Positions 24,650-31,135 of a DNA stretch of 38,373 nucleotides are shown one piece after another. The translations under genes were made by a program, and so were the position numbers. Below the pieces are notes generated by a model. That model was not told where the DNA came from and did not search any database. It worked only from the letters and a program-made list of their open reading frames with translations. Origin of the DNA: Roseivirga sp. UBA6061 (GTDB lineage: Bacteria > Bacteroidota > Bacteroidia > Cytophagales > Cyclobacteriaceae); assembly GCA_002427745.1 (NCBI GenBank), contig DIYF01000174.1:1-38373 (forward strand), read 5' to 3'. The number at the start of each line of letters is the position of its first letter. Position 1 is the first letter of the stretch.

Positions 24650-26839
24650 TTGGCAAAAAGATTTCCTCATTACACTCAGACCGAAGCAAAAGACTGTGGT
24701 CCCACCTGTATCAAAATGATCGCGCGTCATTTTGGTAAAACCATTAATACGCAACAGCTCCGCGTAATCAGTGAGACCACCAGGGAAGGAAGCAGTCTTC
24801 TCGGATTAGCTGAAGCTACCGAGACCATAGGACTGCACTCACTGGGTGTAAAACTGCACTATAAAGAACTGCTCACGGCACCGCTCCCCTGTATTGTACA
24901 CTGGAATAAGAATCACTACGTGGTAGTCTATAAAATCAAAAAAGACAAAGTGTACATAGCCGACCCGGCACATGGGCTGCTGACCTTTACCAAAACAGAA
25001 TTTCTCAGCAGCTGGATTGGCAATAATGCTTCAGGAGAAACAGACCAGGGCGTTGCATTACTTGTAGAAACCACACCCAAATTCTACCAGGAGGAGTTCG
25101 AAGAGGAAGAAAAATTTGGTTTCTCCTTTATTCTCAAATACCTCTTTAAGTACAAACGCCTTATCTGGCAGCTGATCATCGGCTTGCTGGGAGGCAGTAT
25201 TCTGCAGCTGATTCTGCCCTTTCTTACGCAAAGTGTGGTAGATGTAGGTATCACCAACCAGGATCTTAACTTCGTATACCTTGTACTCTTTGCTCAGCTC
25301 CTGCTCTTCACCGGACGGGCCACACTGGAAATTATCAGAAGCTGGCTGTTGCTACACCTGAGCACACGCATCAACATATCACTGATATCAGACTTCTTCA
25401 TCAAGCTGATGAAGCTGCCCATTGCCTATTTCGATGTAAGGATGACCGGTGATCTGTTACAGCGGATTAATGATCACCAGAGAATAGAAAGGATTCTCAC
25501 CACCTCTTCGCTTACGGTCCTTTTCTCCATGTTCAACCTGATTGTATTCAGCTTTGTACTGGCCTATTACAGCTTACAGATCTTTACAGTCTTTGTACTG
25601 GGAAGCATACTCTACTTTGCCTGGGTACTCTTCTTCTTTAAAAAACGCAAGGAGCTGGATCATAAACGATTCGCCCAGACCAGCGGAGAGCAGAGCAAGG
25701 TGATAGAACTGATCAGTGGTATGCAGGAAATCAAACTGCATAATGCTGAGCGTCCCATGCGCTGGGGCTGGGAGCACTTTCAGGCAAGACTCTTCAAGCT
25801 TTCCATGAAAAGCCTGACCCTTGAACAGACTCAAAGTGTCGGCTCCAACTTTATCAATGAGCTGAAGAATATGCTCATCACCATCCTCTCTGCCAAGCTG
25901 GTGATTGACGGTGACATTACCCTGGGTATGATGATGGCCATCAGCTATATAGTGGGCCAGCTCAACTCCCCTATTTCCCAGCTAATCAACTTTATGCGCG
26001 ATTTGCAGGACGCTAAAATATCACTGGACAGGCTGGGAGAAATCCACAATATGGAAGAGGAGCAGCAACCGGGGGAAGAAAAGGTGCTACAGGTTCCACA
26101 AGAGGCCGCTATCAGCATCAATAATCTCTCGTTTCGCTATACCGGTGGGCTCAATCCTGTACTGGAAGGGCTGAACCTCGACATCCCTGCCAATAAGACC
26201 ACAGCCATTGTAGGTACCAGTGGCAGCGGCAAAACCACCCTGATGAAACTACTCCTGGGCTTTTACCCTCCGGCTACGGGGGAAATTAAAGTAGGGGAAT
26301 TCGGACTCCAAACTATATCTCAAAAAGCCTGGCGGCATAACTGTGGAGTGGTGATGCAGGAAGGCTACATTTTCAACGACACCATCGCTAAAAACATAGC
26401 AGTGGGTGAAGATGACATTGATATCAGCCAGCTCAGACATGCCATAGATATCGCCAACATATCAGACTATATCGATGGGCTGCCGCTTGGCTATAATACG
26501 AAGATCGGCAGTGAAGGGACCGGGCTGAGTACGGGCCAAAAACAGCGATTGCTCATTGCCAGAGCGGTTTATAAAAACCCCGGCTTTCTCTTCTTTGATG
26601 AAGCCACCTCCGCACTGGACACCAACAACGAAAAAGTGATCATGCAAAACCTGAACGAATTCTTTGAAAACCGAACAGCCGTGGTGATCGCCCACCGGCT
26701 CAGTACCGTCAAAAGAGCGCATCAAATCGTGGTCCTTGACAAGGGAGTAATTGCTGAGGTAGGCAATCACCAGAGTCTCATCGCTCAAAAAGGCAAGTAT
26801 TATCATCTGGTCAGAGATCAACTCGAGCTGGATGGCTAA
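24650..26839 (+). CDS. C39-peptidase ABC exporter (leader-cleaving peptide transporter)
   Basis: The 729-aa protein is a full-length PCAT/bacteriocin-type exporter. The N-terminal C39 domain has catalytic C16 (AKDCGPTC), H89 (KNHYVVV) and D105 (ADPAHG). A six-span membrane domain follows (about 168-450), then an ATPase with Walker A GTSGSGKT (522-529), signature LSTGQ (626-630) and Walker B FLFFDE (646-651). It would bind and cut the double-glycine leaders and move the Cys-rich cores across the inner membrane, together with the HlyD protein. The start must be TTG at 24650, because the catalytic Cys lies at residue 16 and no Met precedes it. It divides the peptide genes into two groups of three. 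Confidence 0.93.
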   Translation: MAKRFPHYTQTEAKDCGPTCIKMIARHFGKTINTQQLRVISETTREGSSLLGLAEATETIGLHSLGVKLHYKELLTAPLPCIVHWNKNHYVVVYKIKKDKVYIADPAHGLLTFTKTEFLSSWIGNNASGETDQGVALLVETTPKFYQEEFEEEEKFGFSFILKYLFKYKRLIWQLIIGLLGGSILQLILPFLTQSVVDVGITNQDLNFVYLVLFAQLLLFTGRATLEIIRSWLLLHLSTRINISLISDFFIKLMKLPIAYFDVRMTGDLLQRINDHQRIERILTTSSLTVLFSMFNLIVFSFVLAYYSLQIFTVFVLGSILYFAWVLFFFKKRKELDHKRFAQTSGEQSKVIELISGMQEIKLHNAERPMRWGWEHFQARLFKLSMKSLTLEQTQSVGSNFINELKNMLITILSAKLVIDGDITLGMMMAISYIVGQLNSPISQLINFMRDLQDAKISLDRLGEIHNMEEEQQPGEEKVLQVPQEAAISINNLSFRYTGGLNPVLEGLNLDIPANKTTAIVGTSGSGKTTLMKLLLGFYPPATGEIKVGEFGLQTISQKAWRHNCGVVMQEGYIFNDTIAKNIAVGEDDIDISQLRHAIDIANISDYIDGLPLGYNTKIGSEGTGLSTGQKQRLLIARAVYKNPGFLFFDEATSALDTNNEKVIMQNLNEFFENRTAVVIAHRLSTVKRAHQIVVLDKGVIAEVGNHQSLIAQKGKYYHLVRDQLELDG

Positions 26840-26843
26840 GATA

Positions 26844-26894
26844 TTCTTTCGCGAAGAACAGACACAAACTGTGAGTGTCTCTAAATGTTCACAG
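26844..26894 (+). promoter_or_regulatory. Peptide-leader pseudoknot element, copy for peptide 4
   Basis: Stem 1 AGACAC (26860-26865) / GTGTCT (26875-26880); stem 2 CTGTGA (26869-26874) / TCACAG (26889-26894), all Watson-Crick; loop 3 CTAAATGT. The 5' block TTCGCGAAGAAC is present. It starts 4 nt after the exporter stop and ends 28 nt before the ATG. Confidence 0.62.
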
Positions 26895-26922
26895 CATACT
26901 AAATGCTTAAATCAAATACATA

Positions 26923-27138
26923 ATGAAAAAGCAAATCTTAAAAATCGGTAATGCCCTGAGCAAAGCCGAGCAGAAGACAGTTCAGGGCGGGTTCGGCCGC
27001 ACTGGCGCTTGTACCACCGACAGCGATTGCTGCCATTTCCCACACAACGCTTCTTACGGATACCTGTGCTATGATCAGCACATTCCTGGTGGAGGCTATT
27101 GTGCTCCGGGGATCTTCATCGTAAACCCATGCTTCTAA
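26923..27138 (+). CDS. Double-glycine leader peptide precursor 4 (Cys-rich)
   Basis: The 71-aa precursor has leader MKKQILKIGNALSKAEQKTV followed by QGG. The 48-aa core begins FGRTGACTTDSDCC and has six cysteines (ACT, DCC, LCY, YCAPG, PCF). The pattern C-x(5)-CC...C...C...C is reminiscent of inhibitor-cystine-knot spacing, but I cannot confirm that fold. YCAPGI again contains C-x-P, as in peptide 3. It lies directly after the exporter with its own leader element, and a GC-rich hairpin follows. Confidence 0.78.
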   Translation: MKKQILKIGNALSKAEQKTVQGGFGRTGACTTDSDCCHFPHNASYGYLCYDQHIPGGGYCAPGIFIVNPCF

Positions 27139-27154
27139 GCAAGGCTTTATCAGC

Positions 27155-27177
27155 GCAGGAGGGAAACACCCTCCTGC
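27155..27177 (+). terminator. GC-rich hairpin after peptide 4
   Basis: GCAGGAGGG (27155-27163) pairs with CCCTCCTGC (27169-27177), a 9-bp stem with a 5-nt loop, 16 nt after the stop. There is no U-run. It is either a terminator or a stabiliser of the short peptide mRNA. Confidence 0.65.
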
Positions 27178-27193
27178 CTGTCAAATGCCGATG

Positions 27194-27231
27194 AAAGAGG
27201 CATGCTGTGAGTCTCTTTAAGTGTTCACAGC
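27194..27231 (+). promoter_or_regulatory. Peptide-leader pseudoknot element, variant copy for peptide 5
   Basis: The conserved CTCGCGAA block is gone, yet both stems can form with new sequences: stem 1 AAAGAG (27194-27199) / CTCTTT (27213-27218) and stem 2 GCTGTGA (27204-27210) / TCACAGC (27225-27231). The change of both arms of stem 1 is the strongest single hint of RNA pairing. It ends 27 nt before the ATG. Confidence 0.58.
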
Positions 27232-27258
27232 TAATTCAACCATAAACCTTTTTGAGAG

Positions 27259-27432
27259 ATGAAAAATCAAATCTTGAAAATTGGAAAGGCCCTTAATAAG
27301 CCTGAGCAACAGCAGATCAAAGGGGGCAATCCTAATTGCGTGATTGGATGTTACGACTATTGCATTTCGATAACTCCGGACCGCACACAGCTTAGCGCCT
27401 GTGTGAGTAGCTGTATTGCGCAGAACTGCTAG
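27259..27432 (+). CDS. Double-glycine leader peptide precursor 5 (57 aa, Cys-rich)
   Basis: I translated this short gene by hand: leader MKNQILKIGKALNKPEQQQI, then KGG, then a 34-aa core NPNCVIGCYDYCISI...LSACVSSCIAQNC. The core has six cysteines in two triplets with C-x(3)-C spacings, ending in a C-terminal Cys. The shared leader, the leader element upstream and the preserved six-Cys count make it a real gene, although many gene finders would miss a 57-codon ORF. It is flanked by hairpins. It is expected to be exported by the same C39 transporter. Confidence 0.8.
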   Translation: MKNQILKIGKALNKPEQQQIKGGNPNCVIGCYDYCISITPDRTQLSACVSSCIAQNC

Positions 27433-27458
27433 CACATAGTAGCATTTTTAAACGGGGT

Positions 27459-27528
27459 CAGGTTTCGGTTAAGTAAGTCTGCTGAGACACTCAGCCAAAC
27501 CTGGTCTTTGAGCGATCAGTTACGCTCA
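27459..27528 (+). terminator. Cluster of hairpins between peptides 5 and 6
   Basis: CAGGTTT (27459-27465) pairs with AAACCTG (27497-27503) around an inner hairpin GCTGAG (27481-27486) / CTCAGC (27490-27495). A further hairpin TGAGCG (27509-27514) / CGCTCA (27523-27528) follows, just before the next leader element. This is a structured 3' end and/or 5' leader. Confidence 0.5.
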
Positions 27529-27534
27529 GTTCAA

Positions 27535-27565
27535 CAGACAATACTGGTTGTCGCTAAATCACCAG
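27535..27565 (+). promoter_or_regulatory. Peptide-leader pseudoknot element, divergent copy for peptide 6
   Basis: Most of the sequence has changed, yet stem 1 GACAA (27537-27541) / TTGTC (27548-27552) and stem 2 CTGG (27544-27547) / CCAG (27562-27565) can both form in the same interleaved order. The loop keeps CTAAA. It ends 30 nt before the ATG. Confidence 0.5.
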
Positions 27566-27595
27566 AGATTTTTTACAAACGAAAATTAACTAATC

Positions 27596-27835
27596 ATGAA
27601 AAAGAATATTTTAAGTTTTGGCCAGGAGCTCAACAGAACAGAACAAAAACAAATCAACGGAGGAGGACGCCCTTTCCTTGGAAGTGTATGCTCCAACTCA
27701 TGCCCGGGCTGGAACTACAACGGATCAAATGTTCCCTGTGGTACCTATATAGGTGGCTTCGGCTCTGAGTGCGTACAATGTATCGATCCCTTCAGCGGAG
27801 TTTCAGGCTATGAGTGCAGAATATTCAGCGCCTGA
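27596..27835 (+). CDS. Double-glycine leader peptide precursor 6 (Cys-rich)
   Basis: The 79-aa precursor has leader MKKNILSFGQELNRTEQKQI followed by NGG. The 56-aa core starts GRPFLGSVCSNSCPG and has six cysteines (VCSNSC, PCG, ECVQC, ECR). It is the longest core and is rich in Gly, Ser and Asn. An overlapping ORF in another frame (27508-27768) is a shadow. The gene ends the second group of three peptides, before a hairpin and the HlyD gene. Confidence 0.78.
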   Translation: MKKNILSFGQELNRTEQKQINGGGRPFLGSVCSNSCPGWNYNGSNVPCGTYIGGFGSECVQCIDPFSGVSGYECRIFSA

Positions 27836-27911
27836 TCGCAGTATCGGAATAAGGATACGGCTATGCCTCTTGTAACCAACAAGAGAGCCCTATCACTACC
27901 ATTTGTTCAAA

Positions 27912-27934
27912 GAAGAGGAGCAGCCCTCCTCTTC
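27912..27934 (+). terminator. Hairpin before the HlyD gene (attenuator)
   Basis: GAAGAGGAG (27912-27920) pairs with CTCCTCTTC (27926-27934) around a 5-nt loop, 15 nt before the HlyD ATG. Like the hairpin ahead of the ABC exporter, it would reduce transcription from peptide genes into the transport gene. Confidence 0.65.
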
Positions 27935-27949
27935 GCTTAACACGTCACC

Positions 27950-29236
27950 ATGCCAGACAATACAGACCCCATTGAAATCAGAAGTGAACAGGTGCAGGAT
28001 ATCCTCACCAAAGTGCCTCACTGGCTTGTTTCCAGCGGTAGCAGCATGCTATTGGTGCTTATTCTGATGATTATATTTATATCCTGGTTTGTGAGATATC
28101 CCGATGTCATCACTACGCAGGTGATGCTCACCTCACAAAACCCACCTGAAAAACTGTTTTCCAATACCTCCGGACAGTTTGATGCTATTCTGGTGGAGGA
28201 CAATGATACTGTCAAAGCAGGTCAGATCCTGGCGGTGATGGAAAATGCCGCACTTTATGAAGATGTGTTACTGCTCAAGACCATTCTGGATACCGTCACC
28301 ACCAGCAAGAGTCATTTTTATTTTCCCATCAACGAACTGCCCCTCCTTATCCTCGGAGATCTGAACAACAGTTTTGCCACCTTTGAAAACAGCTATAAAG
28401 AATATGAGGCACATCGGGAGCTCAACCCGGTGGAAAATGAAAACATCGCCAATCGCTTTGCTCTTTCTGAAGCGAAAATCCAGTTGAAAACGCTTGAGGC
28501 CAGCCGGGAAATAGACCATGAGAGAATGGACCTGAAAAGAAAGGACCTGGCAAGACAAAAAGAGCTGTTTGATTTGGGATTGATCTCTCTGGAAGAGTAT
28601 GAGAGGCAAAGAATTGAACATTTACAAAGCGAACAGGTCCATGTAGATATGGAAACGGCATTGTCACAAAAACGCGAGTCTATCCGCAACCTGGAAGCCA
28701 CCCTGAAAAACAATGCCATCAATGCCGGCCAGGTATCCATTAAACTACTCAGACAGTCGCTCCAGTCATTTTATCAACTCAAAAAGGCACTCCTGGATTG
28801 GGAAAGACAATACCTGATCAAGTCATCCATCGATGGCCAGGTTTCTTTTCTGTCCGTGTGGAATAAAAACCAACAGGTGAACCCCGGTGACCTTATTTTC
28901 ACGGTAGTCCCTTCAGATAACCAGGCCTACGTGGGTAAACTCATGGCTCCCGCTCAGAATTCAGGAAAGATTAAAACAGGACAGAAGGTACAGATCAAGC
29001 TTACCAAGTATCCGGCCGACCAGTATGGTGAGCTCAACGCGGTTGTTTCTTCTATTTCGCTGGTTCCCAACGATGAAGGCTATTACCTGATCGACATTGC
29101 CATACCCAGAGAACTCAAAACCTCTTATGGCAAAAACATAGCGTTTAGTCATAATATGACCGGGCTGGCGGATATTGTTACCGAAGACCTCAGGCTGATA
29201 GAACGCTTTTTTTATCAACTGAGAGGTATGCTCTAG
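27950..29236 (+). CDS. HlyD-family periplasmic adaptor protein
   Basis: The 428-aa protein has a short cytoplasmic N-terminus, one membrane helix (about 31-48), a split biotinyl-lipoyl-like domain (GQFDAILVEDNDTVKAGQIL near 74-93, and later SSIDGQVSFLSVWNKNQQVN), a long helical hairpin (about 140-275) rich in Lys, Glu and Arg, and a C-terminal beta-barrel. This is the standard membrane fusion protein of type I secretion. It would join the C39 ABC exporter to an outer-membrane channel, probably TolC-like and encoded elsewhere, since none is in the window. The FGE lipoprotein gene begins 80 nt later. Confidence 0.88.
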   Translation: MPDNTDPIEIRSEQVQDILTKVPHWLVSSGSSMLLVLILMIIFISWFVRYPDVITTQVMLTSQNPPEKLFSNTSGQFDAILVEDNDTVKAGQILAVMENAALYEDVLLLKTILDTVTTSKSHFYFPINELPLLILGDLNNSFATFENSYKEYEAHRELNPVENENIANRFALSEAKIQLKTLEASREIDHERMDLKRKDLARQKELFDLGLISLEEYERQRIEHLQSEQVHVDMETALSQKRESIRNLEATLKNNAINAGQVSIKLLRQSLQSFYQLKKALLDWERQYLIKSSIDGQVSFLSVWNKNQQVNPGDLIFTVVPSDNQAYVGKLMAPAQNSGKIKTGQKVQIKLTKYPADQYGELNAVVSSISLVPNDEGYYLIDIAIPRELKTSYGKNIAFSHNMTGLADIVTEDLRLIERFFYQLRGML

Positions 29237-29316
29237 TAGGGTAATGAGTAATCTGAGCAATTTCAGAGGGGTCTGTGAGCTTTTCTATATCTTCGGGGAA
29301 TTAACCCTCTACGCAC

Positions 29317-30363
29317 TTGAAAAGTACGATCCCCTACATTCTTTTTATGTTCCTGGCTCTCTTTTCAGGAGTTGGCTGTTCACCGGAAAAGAAGTCGGCA
29401 GAGCCTCCTGCCAATCTACCGGAAGGTATGGCCTTCATCCCGGCCGGTTCTTTTGTGATGGGAGGGCGGTCTGACCAGGCATACGAGGATGAATTTCCCA
29501 GACATGAGGTAAAGGTATCGGCTTTTCTGATGGACCAGACGGAGGTCACCAATGCTCAGTTCCTGGCCTTTACCGAAAGTACCGGTTATATCACCATTGC
29601 CGAGCGTGATATTGACTGGGAAGAAATGAAAAGTCAGGTACCGGAAGGCACTCCCCGTCCGCCTGACTCAGTATTGATGGCCGGCTCCCTGGTCTTTCAA
29701 AAAACTTCACAACCTGTAAACCTGCGGGACTATACACAATGGTGGAAATGGACCACCGGGGCTAACTGGCGACAGCCCAATGGTCCCGGTAGTTCCATTG
29801 AAAATACGATGGATCATCCCGTGGTACACATTGCCTTTGAAGATGCCCTGGCCTATGCCGAATGGGCCGGAAAACGCCTGCCTACAGAGGCGGAATGGGA
29901 ATGGGCAGCGCTGGGAGGTAATGCTGACAACAAGTACCCATGGGGCAATGAGCCTGTAGAAAAGGCTTATGATAAAGCCAATTTCTGGCAGGGCCTCTTT
30001 CCTTACGAGAATCAGTTGGCAGATGGCTTTGAAGGAACGGCCCCGGTAAAGTCATTTCCTTCCAATGGCTACGGCCTGTACGATATGGCAGGTAATGTAT
30101 GGGAGTGGTGCCTGGACAAATATGATGTCGGCAGCTATGCACAAGACAAAAACAAAGGCGTGGTCAGCAACCCTTCAGGCTCCGACCGTTACTACGACCC
30201 CAGAGAACCTCTCTCTCCGAAGCATGTGATCAGAGGAGGTTCCTTTCTTTGCAATGACAGCTATTGCAGCGGTTACAGGACAGCCCGCAGAATGAGTTCC
30301 AGCCGTGACTCAGGTTTTAACCATACGGGTTTCCGATGTGTAAAGGACATAAGCACTCCTTAG
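29317..30363 (+). CDS. Exported lipoprotein formylglycine-generating enzyme (FGE/SUMF1-like)
   Basis: The 348-aa protein has a lipoprotein signal peptide (TTG start at 29317; IPYILFMFLALFSGVGC, lipobox Cys 21). Its FGE-sulfatase domain spans about 37-345, with GMAFIPAGSFVMGG, VHIAFEDALAYAEWAGKRLP, LPTEAEWEWAALGG, MAGNVWEWCLDKY and the C-terminal GFRCVKD. In SFLCNDSYC both active-site cysteines, C312 and C317, are present in the C-x(4)-C spacing of true copper-dependent FGEs; many FGE-fold relatives (GldJ, GldK, EgtB) lack them. FGEs oxidise a Cys in CxPxR to formylglycine. No sulfatase is in this window, so the target may be a peptide of this locus or a sulfatase elsewhere. It may equally be an unrelated neighbour. 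Confidence 0.85.
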   Translation: MKSTIPYILFMFLALFSGVGCSPEKKSAEPPANLPEGMAFIPAGSFVMGGRSDQAYEDEFPRHEVKVSAFLMDQTEVTNAQFLAFTESTGYITIAERDIDWEEMKSQVPEGTPRPPDSVLMAGSLVFQKTSQPVNLRDYTQWWKWTTGANWRQPNGPGSSIENTMDHPVVHIAFEDALAYAEWAGKRLPTEAEWEWAALGGNADNKYPWGNEPVEKAYDKANFWQGLFPYENQLADGFEGTAPVKSFPSNGYGLYDMAGNVWEWCLDKYDVGSYAQDKNKGVVSNPSGSDRYYDPREPLSPKHVIRGGSFLCNDSYCSGYRTARRMSSSRDSGFNHTGFRCVKDISTP

Positions 30364-30367
30364 GCAA

Positions 30368-31099
30368 TCAGTGCTCCGGACCAGCTTCTTGTTGCTGAAA
30401 ATGAGGCCTGACCAAAGTGAGGAATACAGCTGAGCAAATACCGGCAGAGCCAAAAGTCATGCACATCACCACCATCTGGTAACGGGCTGCAATAAAGGGA
30501 GAAATACCAGACAGGATCTGGCCGGTCATCATGCCCGGAATCGACACCAGGCCCACGGCAAACAGCGAATTGGTGATAGGAATAAGTGAGGCCCTTAATG
30601 CCGTTTTCCTTGCCTCATCATAGCTGACTCCACTCTTGATCTCTGCACTAAGCCTCTCGGCTGCCAGACTGATGGCATTCATGGAATTGGCGAAGATCAT
30701 ACCGGCCAGAGGTATCATGTAGTTGGGCAAATACCAGGGGTCCAGTTGTAAAACGGCCTGGGTTACAATAATCAGCACACTCACTCCGCCCACCAGTATG
30801 GAAATCACCCCGGTGGCAAAGAGTTTTTTCTTAGGCAGCTCCAGGGTGCGCAGGGCAATCCAGCTGGCGGCTAAAAGCATTACAGCCAGTACCCCCATTA
30901 CCACCCAGCCGGTTTCAGACTCGAAGATATAGGTAAGCGCAAAACCAATCAGTATCAGCTGCAGCACCATGCGAAGCAAGGCATAGAGGCTGTTGCCGAA
31001 TTTCAGCTTCCACTTCCACAGAATAATCACCACAATCAATACAGGTACAAAGGCCAGCAGCAGATTGATAATGGGTATGGTCTGGATGGTTTCCTTCAT
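30368..31099 (-). CDS. fetB: FetB/UPF0014-family ABC transporter permease
   Basis: The 243-aa protein has about seven membrane helices and the family signature ARKTALRASLIPITNSLFAV followed by GLVSIPGMMTGQILSGISP and ARYQMVVMCMTFGSA. This is the UPF0014 family, represented by FetB of the E. coli FetAB iron exporter. A FetA-type ATPase gene is normally adjacent but none is here, so the partner lies elsewhere or the metal role is not certain. The gene converges with the FGE gene after a 4-nt gap. An inverted repeat overlaps its translation start region. Confidence 0.8.
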   Translation of the reverse strand: MKETIQTIPIINLLLAFVPVLIVVIILWKWKLKFGNSLYALLRMVLQLILIGFALTYIFESETGWVVMGVLAVMLLAASWIALRTLELPKKKLFATGVISILVGGVSVLIIVTQAVLQLDPWYLPNYMIPLAGMIFANSMNAISLAAERLSAEIKSGVSYDEARKTALRASLIPITNSLFAVGLVSIPGMMTGQILSGISPFIAARYQMVVMCMTFGSAGICSAVFLTLVRPHFQQQEAGPEH

Positions 31100-31100
31100 A

Positions 31101-31121
31101 AAGGGTAAAGAATTACCCCTT
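31101..31121 (-). promoter_or_regulatory. Inverted repeat at the fetB translation start
   Basis: AAGGGTAA (31101-31108) and TTACCCCTT (31113-31121) form an imperfect inverted repeat ending just before the fetB ATG at 31099. It could be a repressor operator or a translation-blocking hairpin. Confidence 0.4.
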
Positions 31122-31135
31122 TAAGTTACCGGATA

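Noticed and set aside
23721..27565. Repeats read as integron attC sites or a CRISPR array
   Set aside because: No integrase or cas gene is visible, the copies lack the attC R/L box consensus, spacing is irregular and each repeat has fixed distance to a start codon, which fits a leader element better.
27508..27768. 86-aa ORF overlapping peptide 6
   Set aside because: Different frame from a gene with leader, GG site and six-Cys core; its start lies inside the hairpin/leader region.
23795..27835. Class I or II lanthipeptide cluster
   Set aside because: No LanB, LanC or LanM gene is present, and a VKOR-DsbA enzyme argues for disulfides rather than thioethers.
29265..29310. AGAGGG/CCCTCT inverted repeat between HlyD and FGE as a terminator
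   Set aside because: A 6-bp stem with a 34-nt loop is too weak to support a terminator call.
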